DNA of 64,000 nt from Bradyrhizobium jicamae (GTDB lineage Bacteria > Pseudomonadota > Alphaproteobacteria > Rhizobiales > Xanthobacteraceae): NCBI RefSeq assembly GCF_018130215.1, contig NZ_JAFCKQ010000006.1, positions 178,987 to 242,986 on the forward strand. Reading direction: 5' to 3'. Under the pieces are notes generated by a model that worked only from the letters and a program-made list of their open reading frames with translations, was not told the DNA's origin and searched no databases. The position numbers and the translations under genes were made by a program. Below, piece by piece: positions 7,329-16,668 of the stretch; positions within the stretch are counted from its first letter, which is position 1; each line of letters opens with the position of its first letter.

Positions 7329-9272
7329 ATGAGCCAAACAGCCGCAGGTGAAACGTCACAGCAAGCTCCGAAGCCGGCATCCGCCTCGGTCGTCGCCCGA
7401 CATGAGGCGACGCTGAGGGCACTGCCGTTCTCTGACGTCAGCGATTTCGACGACGCTGCGCGCGGTTTCGTCGGTACCATCGAGAACGCGAAGATCACCT
7501 CCGCGCAGGGACGGGTGGTCTGGAGTCTGGAGCCTTACGGCTTCCTCTCCGAGGAGACCGCGCCGCCGAGCGTTGATCCCAGCCTGTGGCGACAGTCGCG
7601 GCTCAACATGCATCACGGCCTGTTCGAGGTGGTACCTGGCGTCTACCAGGTTCGCGGACTCGACATCGCCAACATGACGCTGATCGAGGGCGACAAAGGT
7701 GTGATCGTGGTCGACACGCTGACCTCGATCGAAGGCGCTCGGGCGGCTATGGAGCTCTACTTCCAGCATCGCGGCAGGCGACCGGTCGCCGCCGTGATCT
7801 TCACCCACACCCATACCGATCATTGGGGCGGCGCGCGCGGCGTGGTCGACGACGCGATGTTGGCTGCCGGCGTGCCGATCGTCGCGCCGAACTTGTTCAT
7901 GGAGCACGCGGTCTCCGAGAACATCATCGCAGGGCCCGCTATGCTGCGTCGTGCGCAGTACCAGTTCGGACCCTTCCTCGCCAAGGGCGTGCGCGGGCAC
8001 GTCGATTGCGGGCTCGGCAAGACCATGGCGGCGGGCGCCGTAGCCTTGCTGCGGCCGACCGACCTGATCATCGCGACCGGCGACACCAGGATCATCGACG
8101 GCGTCGAGTTCGAATTCCAGATGGCGCCGAACAGCGAGGCGCCGGCAGAGATGCATTTCTTCATCCCGCGCTACAAGCTGCTCAACCTCGCGGAGAACTG
8201 CACGCATAACTTCCACAATCTCTTGCCGTTCCGCGGCGCCGACGTGCGCGATGCGCTGGCCTGGTCGAAATATCTCGGCGAGGCCTTGCAAATGTGGAGC
8301 GGCAAGGCGGACGCGATGTGCGGCCAGCATCACTGGCCGGTGTGGGGCCGGGAGCGGATCGACAACATGATCCGCCAGCAGCGCGACCTCTATAAATTTG
8401 CCCACGACCAGACCATCCGCCTGATGAATCACGGACTCAACGCCGCCGAGATCGCCGAGACGATCCGTTTGCCGCAAAGCCTCGAAGGCGCCTGGCACGG
8501 CCGAGGCTACTACGGTCACATCAGGCACAACGTGAAGGCGATCTACCAGAAATATCTCGGCTGGTACGACGCCAACCCGGTCAACCTCGATCCGCTGCCG
8601 CCGGTCGCGTCAGGCCGGAAATATGTCGAGTATATGGGCGGTTCCGACGCGATCCTGAAGCGCACGGCCGCGGACTTCGCCAAGGGCGAGTTCCGCTTCG
8701 TGGCGCAGGCCTTGAGCCATCTCGTCTTCGCCGAGCCCGACAACCAGGCGGCGCGCGCGATGCTCGCCGATACGTTCGAGCAGCTCGGCTACGCCGCCGA
8801 AAGCTCGACCTGGCGCAACGCCTATCTGTTCGGCGCCCAGGAGTTGCGTCAGGGCATGCCGAAGACGCCGCCGCGTTCCCCGATGCCGCGCGAGACGCTC
8901 GCCGCGCTGCGCACCGAACAACTGTTCGACGTGCTTGGCATCCGCCTCAACGGCCCCAAGGCCGACGGCAAGCGCATCGTCCTGAACTGGAACTTCACCG
9001 ATACCGGCGAAACCTTTGCCCTCAACCTGGAAAATTCCGCACTGACCTATGTGAAGGGCGCGCAGGCGTCCGATGCCCACGCGAGCTTCACGCTGGCACG
9101 GGGCACGCTCGACGAAATCGTCGCCAGGCTGACCACGTTCCCGGAAGCCGTCGGCGCCGGCAAGATCAAGGTCGCGGGCGATCCGACGCAGCTCGGAGAG
9201 CTGATGGCGCTGATGGACGAATTCCCTCGGATGTTCGAGATCGTCGAGCCGAAGCGGACGGTGGTGACATGA
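7329..9272 (+). CDS. Alkyl sulfatase, SdsA-type metallo-beta-lactamase fold
   Basis: 647 aa. It hydrolyses primary or secondary alkyl sulfate esters to alcohol and sulfate. The metallo-beta-lactamase zinc motif THTHTDHWGG is at 159-168. It is followed by the alkyl-sulfatase dimerisation region and, in the last ~125 residues, an SCP2-like sterol-carrier domain that binds the hydrophobic chain. This is the SdsA1/Pdsa domain order at full length. No signal peptide is evident: the N-terminus is polar, unlike secreted SdsA1, so a cytoplasmic location is inferred. It is second gene of the BVMO operon. Confidence 0.88.
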   Translation: MSQTAAGETSQQAPKPASASVVARHEATLRALPFSDVSDFDDAARGFVGTIENAKITSAQGRVVWSLEPYGFLSEETAPPSVDPSLWRQSRLNMHHGLFEVVPGVYQVRGLDIANMTLIEGDKGVIVVDTLTSIEGARAAMELYFQHRGRRPVAAVIFTHTHTDHWGGARGVVDDAMLAAGVPIVAPNLFMEHAVSENIIAGPAMLRRAQYQFGPFLAKGVRGHVDCGLGKTMAAGAVALLRPTDLIIATGDTRIIDGVEFEFQMAPNSEAPAEMHFFIPRYKLLNLAENCTHNFHNLLPFRGADVRDALAWSKYLGEALQMWSGKADAMCGQHHWPVWGRERIDNMIRQQRDLYKFAHDQTIRLMNHGLNAAEIAETIRLPQSLEGAWHGRGYYGHIRHNVKAIYQKYLGWYDANPVNLDPLPPVASGRKYVEYMGGSDAILKRTAADFAKGEFRFVAQALSHLVFAEPDNQAARAMLADTFEQLGYAAESSTWRNAYLFGAQELRQGMPKTPPRSPMPRETLAALRTEQLFDVLGIRLNGPKADGKRIVLNWNFTDTGETFALNLENSALTYVKGAQASDAHASFTLARGTLDEIVARLTTFPEAVGAGKIKVAGDPTQLGELMALMDEFPRMFEIVEPKRTVVT

Positions 9273-9281
9273 TGATCGAAT

Positions 9282-9324
9282 GACCCGACGAACCGGCCGC
9301 ACGTTTTTGGCCGGCCGCCGGGTC
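9282..9324. terminator. Bidirectional hairpin between convergent genes
   Basis: GACCCG (9282-9287) and CCGGCCG (9293-9299) pair with GGCCGG (9309-9314) and CGGGTC (9319-9324), enclosing a loop that contains five T residues. It lies between the convergent alkyl sulfatase and glycosyltransferase genes and can serve both. Confidence 0.55.
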
Positions 9325-9346
9325 GTTCGATCGGCCGCTGCGACCG

Positions 9347-10414
9347 TTATTCCGCGCTCGCCACCAGTTTGAAGCGCGGCTTTGCTTCCATGAGGCCGTG
9401 ATAGGTGGCGAGATAGTCGAGCGCCATGCGGCGCGCCGTGAATCGGGTCTCGAACTGCTTGCGGATCGCGCCGCGGTCGAGCGTCGCGAGGCGGCCGACG
9501 GCCGACACGGCGCTGATCTCGTCCTCGACGACGAAACCGGTGAGGCCGTCGTCGATCACCTCGGGCACCGAGCCGCGGTTATAGGCGATGACCGGCGTGC
9601 CGCAGGCCATCGCCTCGATCATCACGAGGCCGAACGGCTCCGGCCAGTCGATCGGAACCAGCAGGCCGACCGCTCCGCTGAGGAAATCCGGCTTCTCGCG
9701 GTCGTTGATCTCCCCGATGAAGTCGACCAGCGGATTGCCCTGTATCAGCGGCTTGATCAACTCGTCGTAATACTCCTGGTCGGCGCGGTCGACTTTGGCG
9801 GCGATCTTCAACGGAATGCCGCAGCGCGTCGCGATCTTGATCGCACGATCGACGCCCTTTTCCGGGGCGATGCGACCGAGCACGGCGAGATAGGACGGTT
9901 TTACGGGTTGCGGCGTCAACAGGCCTTCGGGCAGGCCGTGATGGATGGTGCGCACCCAATGCGCGTGCGGCACCGGCCGCCGTTGCGCACCGGAGATCGA
10001 TATCACCGGGATCTTGGAGAATGTATTGAAGACCGGCTGGTGTTCGGGAAGGTCGAGCCGTCCATGCAGCGTGGTCACGAACGGCGTCGGCTGCCGGTAG
10101 AACAGCGACCATGGATAATAATCGAGATGAAAGTGCAGGAAGTCGAATTCATCGTCGTCGCTCTTCTGCCTGACGCGCTCGAGCATCACCATGTGCAGTG
10201 CGTTCGGATCGCGCACGGAACCGTCGAGGCGCAACGCCTTCGGCCAGGTCGCATCGAGCTTCGCTGACGTCTCTGAATCGCCGCTGGCGAACAGGGTGAC
10301 GTCGTGGCCGAGCGCCACAAGTTCTTCCGTCAACCAGTGTACGACCCGTTCGGTGCCGCCGTAGAGTTTGGGGGGGACAGCCTCCGTCAGCGGGGCAACC
10401 TGCGCGATGCGCAT
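9347..10414 (-). CDS. Glycosyltransferase family 4 protein
   Basis: 355 aa, GT-B fold retaining glycosyltransferase. The N-terminal domain has the donor/acceptor loop LYGGTERVVHWLTEEL near residue 18. The C-terminal domain carries the EPFGLVMIEAMACGTP motif, the E-x7-E type nucleotide-sugar site of GT4 enzymes, followed by GSVPEVIDDGLTGF. No signal or membrane segment is seen, so it is cytosolic. It is divergent from an ABC exporter and a glucan-debranching enzyme, suggesting a role in assembling a glucan or glycoconjugate. The acceptor is unknown. Confidence 0.87.
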   Translation of the reverse strand: MRIAQVAPLTEAVPPKLYGGTERVVHWLTEELVALGHDVTLFASGDSETSAKLDATWPKALRLDGSVRDPNALHMVMLERVRQKSDDDEFDFLHFHLDYYPWSLFYRQPTPFVTTLHGRLDLPEHQPVFNTFSKIPVISISGAQRRPVPHAHWVRTIHHGLPEGLLTPQPVKPSYLAVLGRIAPEKGVDRAIKIATRCGIPLKIAAKVDRADQEYYDELIKPLIQGNPLVDFIGEINDREKPDFLSGAVGLLVPIDWPEPFGLVMIEAMACGTPVIAYNRGSVPEVIDDGLTGFVVEDEISAVSAVGRLATLDRGAIRKQFETRFTARRMALDYLATYHGLMEAKPRFKLVASAE

Positions 10415-10751
10415 TTCAGCATCTCCTGTATGTATGTGGGTGGAACAAAGAACCCCTCAGCCCTGTAAAGAACCCCTCAGCCCTGTGATGGCACCGGCAT
10501 GCCGAAGACGGGAACGTTTACGCACGTGCGAGGTTCCTTATGTGCGTGAGAACCGCTGCACCTTTCTTCCTTCACAGTGTGGTCTTGCTGATGCCATCTC
10601 GCTCCAACAGCTTTTTGCCGACGCCAGAGTTGCAAAAATGCTGCGCAGTGATGGCCGAAGCAAGGAATCGCCCCGCCGCTCTTCACGTCATCGTGCACGA
10701 GAGTTCCACTTAGAGCGTCTCGTTCACCCTCAACAGGCTTTGCAGGACGTC
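10415..10751. other. Intergenic region with a perfect 20-bp tandem duplication
   Basis: This 337-bp gap between the divergent glycosyltransferase and ABC exporter genes must hold both promoters. AAAGAACCCCTCAGCCCTGT occurs twice back to back (10447-10466 and 10467-10486). No convincing gene is seen: an open frame runs through into the exporter, but codon use and composition are unlike a membrane protein. The exporter's own ATG at 10752 has AGGA six bases upstream. Confidence 0.6.
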
Positions 10752-12515
10752 ATGGACCATCTGTCAGGATATGCGCACCGTCCCTTTCCCTTTGTGTTGC
10801 GCTATCTGCGCCGGCGGCTCTCGTCGCATGCCGTGATCTTGTCGGCCGTGGTTGCTGCCGTTGCCTGTTCGGTAGGCACCCAATACGGCGTCAAGAACCT
10901 CGTGGATGCGCTGTCAGCGGGGCCGTCTTACGCGGGTGGCGTATGGCTGGCATTCGTTCTGCTCATGTCGCTGATTGCCGCTGACAATTTCATGTGGCGG
11001 ATCGCAAGTTGGACAGCAAGCTTCACCTTTGTCGGCGTGACCGGCGACCTTCGCCGCGACATGTTCCGCCATCTCACCGGCCACGCACCGAGCTATTTCT
11101 CGGACCGGCTGCCGGGCATGCTGACCAGCCGCATTACGGCGACCTCGAACGCGGTGTTCACGGTCGAGAACATGTTCGTGTGGAATGTGTTGCCGCCGTG
11201 CATCGCCACCTTTTCAGCAATTGCGCTGATTGGAACCGTCAGCCTGTCGATGTCGGCCGTGCTGGTGCTGATCTCGGGAACCATGGTGGTGGGAATGTTC
11301 CGCATGGCCGCCGCGGGCAAGCCGCTCCACGATGATTACGCCAACAAGGCCGCGGCGGTCGACGGCGAGATGGTCGACGTGATCAACAACCTGCCGCTGG
11401 TGCGGGCATTCTGCGGCCTCGGCTATGAGCACGATCGTTTCGATGCGACCGTGAGCAGGGAACTGGTCGCGCGGGGCCGCTCCCTGCGTTATCTCGAAAA
11501 GCTCCGCCTCACTCACGCCGCCGTGACCGTGGTGCTGACCGTCGCCATGCTGGCCTGGGCCATCAATCTCTGGCAGCAGGGCACTGCGACCACCGGCGAC
11601 GTCGTGCTGGTCTGCACGCTCGGCATCTCCATCCTGAGCGCCACCCGCGACCTCGCCGTCGCGCTGGTCGACGTCACCCAGCACGTCGCGCGGCTGACGG
11701 AAGCGCTGGCGACGCTGTTGCAGCCGCACGAGCTGAAGGACCACCCGGAGGCCGAGCCGCTCGTGAAGACCGGCGCGGCGATCGCCTTCAACAATGTGAC
11801 GTTCGCCTATCCGGGCGGCATGCAGGTGTTCGAGCGCTTCAGCCTGCGCATCCAGCCGGGCCAGAGGGTCGGCCTGGTCGGCGCGTCCGGTGGCGGCAAG
11901 TCCACGCTGTTCACGTTGCTGCAGCGCTTCTATGACGTGGAGCACGGCAGCATCATGGTCGACGGCCAGGACATCTCGCGCGTGACCCAGCTCAGCCTGC
12001 GCGAGGCGATCTCCGTGGTGCCGCAGGACATATCGCTGTTCCACCGCTCGATCATGGAAAACATCCGCTACGGCCGGCCGAACGCCACCGACGGCGAGGT
12101 GCTGCGCGCGGCGATAGCGGCGCGCTGCGACTTCATCGAAACCCTGCCGGAGGGCATGGACACCATCGTCGGCGACCGCGGCATCAAGGTCTCCGGCGGC
12201 CAGCGGCAGCGGATCGCGATCGCACGCGCCTTCCTGAAGGACGCACCGATCCTGCTGCTCGACGAAGCCACCGCCGCGCTCGACACGGAATCCGAGGAGG
12301 CGATCCGCGAGGCATTGTCGCGGCTGATGCGCGGGCGTACCGTGGTGGCGATCGCGCACCGACTCGCGACATTGCGCAATTTCGACCGCGTCGTGATGCT
12401 TCAGGGCGGCCGCATCGTCGAGGACGGTCCGCCCGACCTCCTCGTCAAGGGAAGGGGTCCCTACCGCGACCTGGTCGCGCGCGAAATGGGCCGCCTCTCC
12501 ACCAGCGCGGCCTGA
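10752..12515 (+). CDS. ABC exporter, fused permease and ATPase
   Basis: 587 aa half-transporter of the ABCB/MsbA type: about six transmembrane helices (residues ~20-310), then a nucleotide-binding domain. Walker A GASGGGKST lies near residue 378, the signature VSGGQRQR near 480, Walker B ILLLDEATAAL near 500 and the H-loop AIAHR near 534. It works as a homodimer in the inner membrane. The start is the ATG giving MDHLSGYAH; a frame open further upstream is ignored. Flanking glycosyltransferase and amylo-glucosidase genes suggest export of a glycolipid or glucan, but MsbA-like exporters are broad and the cargo is not determined. Confidence 0.86.
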   Translation: MDHLSGYAHRPFPFVLRYLRRRLSSHAVILSAVVAAVACSVGTQYGVKNLVDALSAGPSYAGGVWLAFVLLMSLIAADNFMWRIASWTASFTFVGVTGDLRRDMFRHLTGHAPSYFSDRLPGMLTSRITATSNAVFTVENMFVWNVLPPCIATFSAIALIGTVSLSMSAVLVLISGTMVVGMFRMAAAGKPLHDDYANKAAAVDGEMVDVINNLPLVRAFCGLGYEHDRFDATVSRELVARGRSLRYLEKLRLTHAAVTVVLTVAMLAWAINLWQQGTATTGDVVLVCTLGISILSATRDLAVALVDVTQHVARLTEALATLLQPHELKDHPEAEPLVKTGAAIAFNNVTFAYPGGMQVFERFSLRIQPGQRVGLVGASGGGKSTLFTLLQRFYDVEHGSIMVDGQDISRVTQLSLREAISVVPQDISLFHRSIMENIRYGRPNATDGEVLRAAIAARCDFIETLPEGMDTIVGDRGIKVSGGQRQRIAIARAFLKDAPILLLDEATAALDTESEEAIREALSRLMRGRTVVAIAHRLATLRNFDRVVMLQGGRIVEDGPPDLLVKGRGPYRDLVAREMGRLSTSAA

Positions 12516-12585
12516 CCCCGCGCCCTCAAGCGCTGTTGCGTTCCGCCGCGTTCGTTCGAGCCAAAAACAGTTGCCCGAGGTCCTG

Positions 12586-14787
12586 ATGGCAGCCGACGTC
12601 GTCACGCAAATCATCACGGCCCGCATCACCGAGCAGGTGATCGAATCGCCATTCTACATTCCGATGACCGGTCCCGCGGCGCGGCCGCGGCGCTCGCTCA
12701 AGCATGATGACACGTTCATCGTGCTTGACAGCCACGGCGACATCGGCGCCTCGGCCGGCGGGCCCGACGGACTGTTCAACGCGGATACGCGTTACCTTGC
12801 GCGGCTGGAGATGGTGCTGGAAGACGTGCAGCCGCTGCTGCTCGGCTCCAATATGCGCGACGACAATTCGGCGCTGACGGTCGACCTCACCAACTCCGAC
12901 GTCTATCGCAACAGCCGCCTGACGTTGCAGAAGGACACGCTGCACATCGTGCGATCGATCTTCCTGTGGCGCGGCACCGCCTATCAGCGCATCGGCTTGC
13001 AGAACCATGGCGACCACCCAGCGAGCTTCGATCTCACGCTGCTGTTCGACAATGATTTCGCCGACTTGTTCGAGGTGCGCGGCGAGCGGCGACCGCGGCG
13101 CGGCACAGGCTCGAGCAAGCTGCTGGGCCCGGCCGATGTGGTGCTGGAATATCACGGGCTCGACGAGCAGACGCGGATCACGGCGCTGCATTTCGATCCG
13201 CGGCCGACGCGGCTTTCGGTGAACGCGGCGACCTTTCATTTCGACCTCGCGCCCGAGCAGGCGACATCGCTGTTCGTTACGGTCTCCTGCAACAGGCCGA
13301 TCATGCACAAGCCGGTGCCGTTCTTCCGCGGGCTGCTGGCGCATCGCCGCGAGATGCGGACATCGTCGGCCGGCGCGGCCTCGATCGAAACCTCGAACAA
13401 CATATTCAACGAGGTGCTGTGCCAGGCGATGGCCGACCTCAACATGTTGATGACGGAGACGCCGCAGGGCCGCTACCCCTATGCGGGTATTCCCTGGTAC
13501 TCGACCACGTTCGGCCGCGACGGTCTGATCACCGCGCTGCAGATGCTGTGGGTTGATCCACGGATCGCCAAGGGCGTGCTGAAGCGGCTCGCCTTCTTCC
13601 AGGCGAAGGCGGTCGATCCGCGCGCGGACGCCGCACCGGGCAAGATCCTGCATGAGATGCGCGGCGGCGAGATGGCGGCGCTGCAGGAGGTGCCGTTCGC
13701 GCAATATTACGGCAGCGTCGATTCGACGCCGCTGTTCGTGCTTCTGGCCGGGCTCTATCTCGAGCGCACCGGCGACGAGGAGACGTTGCGCGAATTGTGG
13801 CCGGCGATCGAGGCCGGGCTGCAATGGATCGACGGGCCGGGCGATCCGGATGGCGACGGCTTTGTCGAATATCAGCGCGCGACCGAGCAGGGATTGCAGA
13901 ATCAAGGGTGGAAGGATTCGTTCGACGCCGTCTTCCATGCCGATGGTCGGCTCGCCGAAGGTTACATCGCGCTGTCGGAGGTGCAGGGCTATGTCTTTGC
14001 GGGCAAGCGGCTTGCCGCGCGCGTGGCGGGCCGGCTGGGCATGCCGGACAAGGCCGCAAAGCTCGAGGCGGAGGCCGAGCGCCTGCGCGAGCGCTTCGAG
14101 GAGGCGTTCTGGTGCGAGCAACTCGGCAGCTACGCTCTGGCGCTCGATGGAGCCAAGCAGCCGTGCAAGGTGCGCACATCGAATGCCGGCCAGCTGCTGT
14201 TCTCGGGCATGGTGCGGGAGGACCGCGCCCGACGCGTCGCGACCGACCTGATGAGCCAGAAATTCTTCTCGGGCTGGGGTATCAGGACCGTCGCTGTGGG
14301 GGAGGCGCGCTACAACCCGATGTCGTATCACGACGGCTCGATCTGGCCGCATGACAATGCGCTGATCGCGCTCGGCTTCGCCCGCTATGGCTTGAAGCAT
14401 TCGGTGGCGCATCTGTTCAAGGGACTGTTCGACGCGGCGAGCTACATGGAGCTGCGGCGTCTGCCCGAGCTGTTCTGTGGTTTCCGCCGCGAGCGCCGGC
14501 GCGGACCGGTGCTTTATCCGGTCGCCTGCGCGCCGCAGGCGTGGGCGAGCGCGACGGCCTTCACGCTGCTGGAGGCCGCGCTCGGGCTCGAATTCGATAC
14601 TGTCCGCGGCGAGATTCGCCTGCGCGACCCACGTCTGCCCGAATTCCTCAACGAGGTGGTGCTGCGCGACCTCAGGCTCGGGTCCTCCAGCGTGGACCTG
14701 AGGCTGCGCCGCCACAACGGCGAAGTGTCGCTCGAAGTGTTGCGCACGCGCGGCCAGATCCAGGTGTCGATCGTGCTGACGCATTGA
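12586..14787 (+). CDS. Amylo-alpha-1,6-glucosidase / glycogen debranching-type protein
   Basis: 733 aa. The N-terminal ~280 residues match the glycogen-debranching N-terminal beta-sandwich, including GLFNADTRYL. The rest is an (alpha/alpha)6 barrel with GIPWYSTTFGRDGL near 303 and NPMSYHDGSIWPHD near 580, both hallmarks of the amylo-alpha-1,6-glucosidase family. It should trim alpha-1,6-linked glucose from glucans or a related oligosaccharide. There is no signal peptide. I use the ATG preceded by GAGG; an in-frame TTG sits 15 bases earlier. It starts 70 bp after the ABC exporter on the same strand, probably in one operon. Confidence 0.87.
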   Translation: MAADVVTQIITARITEQVIESPFYIPMTGPAARPRRSLKHDDTFIVLDSHGDIGASAGGPDGLFNADTRYLARLEMVLEDVQPLLLGSNMRDDNSALTVDLTNSDVYRNSRLTLQKDTLHIVRSIFLWRGTAYQRIGLQNHGDHPASFDLTLLFDNDFADLFEVRGERRPRRGTGSSKLLGPADVVLEYHGLDEQTRITALHFDPRPTRLSVNAATFHFDLAPEQATSLFVTVSCNRPIMHKPVPFFRGLLAHRREMRTSSAGAASIETSNNIFNEVLCQAMADLNMLMTETPQGRYPYAGIPWYSTTFGRDGLITALQMLWVDPRIAKGVLKRLAFFQAKAVDPRADAAPGKILHEMRGGEMAALQEVPFAQYYGSVDSTPLFVLLAGLYLERTGDEETLRELWPAIEAGLQWIDGPGDPDGDGFVEYQRATEQGLQNQGWKDSFDAVFHADGRLAEGYIALSEVQGYVFAGKRLAARVAGRLGMPDKAAKLEAEAERLRERFEEAFWCEQLGSYALALDGAKQPCKVRTSNAGQLLFSGMVREDRARRVATDLMSQKFFSGWGIRTVAVGEARYNPMSYHDGSIWPHDNALIALGFARYGLKHSVAHLFKGLFDAASYMELRRLPELFCGFRRERRRGPVLYPVACAPQAWASATAFTLLEAALGLEFDTVRGEIRLRDPRLPEFLNEVVLRDLRLGSSSVDLRLRRHNGEVSLEVLRTRGQIQVSIVLTH

Positions 14788-14839
14788 GCGTTGCCGCACG
14801 GCCGCCTCGCATGAGGCGAGCAACATGGTGGAGAGTTGC

Positions 14840-15340
14840 ATGCGTACGAGGATCATCATCTTGTTCGTCGCAGTGGCGTTGATCACGGCCCGCGGCGTTC
14901 GCGCCGGCGATGATTCACCTTCGCCAACACCATCACCGCCGCCCGCAGCCCAGGCCGCGCCAAAAGAGCCGGCCAAGCAATCGGCGCCACCGCCCTCGGT
15001 CACCGTGATCGGCGCGCGGGACGCGCACGGCATTCTCGGCCGCGAAGTGCTCAGCTCGGCCAATGAGGACATGGGCCGGATCGTCGACGTCATCGTCGAC
15101 CGCGACGGCAAGGTGCGCGCCGCGGTGATCGATTTTGGCGGATTCCTCGGCGTCGGCAGCCGCAAGATCGTGGTCGACTGGAACGCGTTGCGGTTCGCCG
15201 GCGTTTCCAACAAGAGCGACAGCATCACGCTGGACCTGACCAAGAAACAGGTGAACGCGGCTCCCGAATACAAGGAAGACACGCCGTTGATCGTATTGGG
15301 CGCGGCCGGAAGTCTCCACCCGTGGGATTACGATCATTAG
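14840..15340 (+). CDS. PRC-barrel domain exported protein
   Basis: 166 aa. It has a clear Sec signal peptide (MRTRIIILFVAVAL... ending ...RGVRA), then a Pro/Ala-rich linker, then a PRC-barrel beta domain from about residue 55 (GRIVDVIVDRDGKVRAAVIDFG). PRC-barrel proteins bind RNA, ribosomal proteins or reaction centres; exported versions in rhizobia have no known function. GGAG eight bases before the ATG supports this start; an ATG at 14825 is the alternative, and its GAGGCG ribosome site lies in the 3' arm of a small hairpin (14803-14818). It follows the debranching enzyme by ~50 bp. Confidence 0.75.
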   Translation: MRTRIIILFVAVALITARGVRAGDDSPSPTPSPPPAAQAAPKEPAKQSAPPPSVTVIGARDAHGILGREVLSSANEDMGRIVDVIVDRDGKVRAAVIDFGGFLGVGSRKIVVDWNALRFAGVSNKSDSITLDLTKKQVNAAPEYKEDTPLIVLGAAGSLHPWDYDH

Positions 15341-15345
15341 GGGGA

Positions 15346-16668
15346 ATGAACCTGGTCGCACGTCCGAACACTCCATTCGAGACGATTGACGACGATCGTG
15401 GCAAGCGGTCAGCCGGCGAAAAAATTGTGCCTCTCGTGACGGACCAGCCCAGGCCGGAGGAGCCGCATACGCCGTCCTCCCAGAGCCAGCACGGGCTCGA
15501 CTGGTTCATCTTCTTCCTCGCCGATGTGCAGACCGGCTTCGGACCGTTCATCGCCGTCTATCTGACAACGCAGAAATGGACCCAGGTCGAGATCGGCTTC
15601 GTGCTTTCGATCGCAGGCATCATCGGCCTGCTGGGCCAGATGCCGGGCGGCGCCATCGTCGATGCGGCGCGCTCGGAGCGGGTTGTCGCCGGCTGCGCAG
15701 TGGCCGCCATCGGCAACTGCGCGTTGGCCTACGCGATCTGGCCGATCCTGCCTGTGGTGACATTGGCCGCGACATTTCATGCGCTCGCAAGCTGCGTGCT
15801 GGGTCCGGCGATTGCCGCCATCAGCCTCGGCCTGGTCGGGCCGCATGCGATCGGCGAGCGGCTCGGCCGCAACGCGCGTTTCGCCTCGCTCGGCAACGGC
15901 TCGGCTGCGGCGCTGATGGGGGCCTGCGGCTATCTGCTGTCGAGCCGCGCGGTGTTCATTGTCACCTTCCTCCTCGCGATCCCGGCGCTGGTGTCACTGT
16001 CCAGGATCCGCGAGCGCGAGATCGACATCGCGCAGGCCCATGGCGAGGTGAAGCGCGAGGTCCCCGACAAGAAGGCGACCAGCGTCCTCAGCCTGGTGCG
16101 GCATCGCTCGCTCTTGATCTTCGCCTGCGCGATGATGCTGTTCCAGCTCTCCAACGCGGCGATGCTGCCGCTGATGGCGGGCGTGGTCACGAGGCGGTCG
16201 AGCGAGTGGGCACCGATCCTGATCGCCGCCTGCATCATCGTGCCGCAGGCGTTCGTCGCGCTGGCCTCGCCCTCGGTCGGCCGCAAGGCCCAGGAATGGG
16301 GTCGGCGGCCGCTCCTCTTGATCGCGTTCGCCGCGCTCATGATCCGCGGCCTCCTGTTCGCCACGGTGCACGATCCCTACGTGCTGGTCGCGGTGCAGGT
16401 TTTCGACGGCATCACCGCGGCGGTGTTCAGCGTGATGGTACCGCTGGTGGTGGCCGACGTCGCCTTCGGCAGCGGTCACTTCAACCTGGCGCAGGGCATC
16501 GTCGGCACTGCGGTCGGCATCGGCGCCTCGCTCAGCACGGTGCTGGCCGGCTATGTCAGCGACAGGCTCGGCAGTGCTACGGCCTTCCTGGGACTCGCCG
16601 GCGTTGCCTCGCTCGGACTTCTCATGATCTGGCTGGTGATGCCGGAGACACGGCGGACGTCGGCGTGA
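15346..16668 (+). CDS. MFS transporter
   Basis: About 440 aa with a ~45-residue polar N-terminus, then twelve predicted membrane segments. The sequence GLLGQMPGGAIVDAARSER after the second helix matches the MFS loop motif (G-x-x-x-D) in diverged form. The start is uncertain: this ATG lies right after the PRC-barrel stop with the G-rich ribosome site too close, and a GTG at 15322 overlaps that gene. Its 3' end overlaps the convergent MFS gene by 47 bp. The substrate is unknown. Confidence 0.75.
   Translation: MNLVARPNTPFETIDDDRGKRSAGEKIVPLVTDQPRPEEPHTPSSQSQHGLDWFIFFLADVQTGFGPFIAVYLTTQKWTQVEIGFVLSIAGIIGLLGQMPGGAIVDAARSERVVAGCAVAAIGNCALAYAIWPILPVVTLAATFHALASCVLGPAIAAISLGLVGPHAIGERLGRNARFASLGNGSAAALMGACGYLLSSRAVFIVTFLLAIPALVSLSRIREREIDIAQAHGEVKREVPDKKATSVLSLVRHRSLLIFACAMMLFQLSNAAMLPLMAGVVTRRSSEWAPILIAACIIVPQAFVALASPSVGRKAQEWGRRPLLLIAFAALMIRGLLFATVHDPYVLVAVQVFDGITAAVFSVMVPLVVADVAFGSGHFNLAQGIVGTAVGIGASLSTVLAGYVSDRLGSATAFLGLAGVASLGLLMIWLVMPETRRTSA

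Noticed and set aside
12526..15282. 918-codon minus-strand frame antisense to the debranching enzyme
   Set aside because: It has no domain and biased composition; the plus-strand gene is a well-supported amylo-alpha-1,6-glucosidase.
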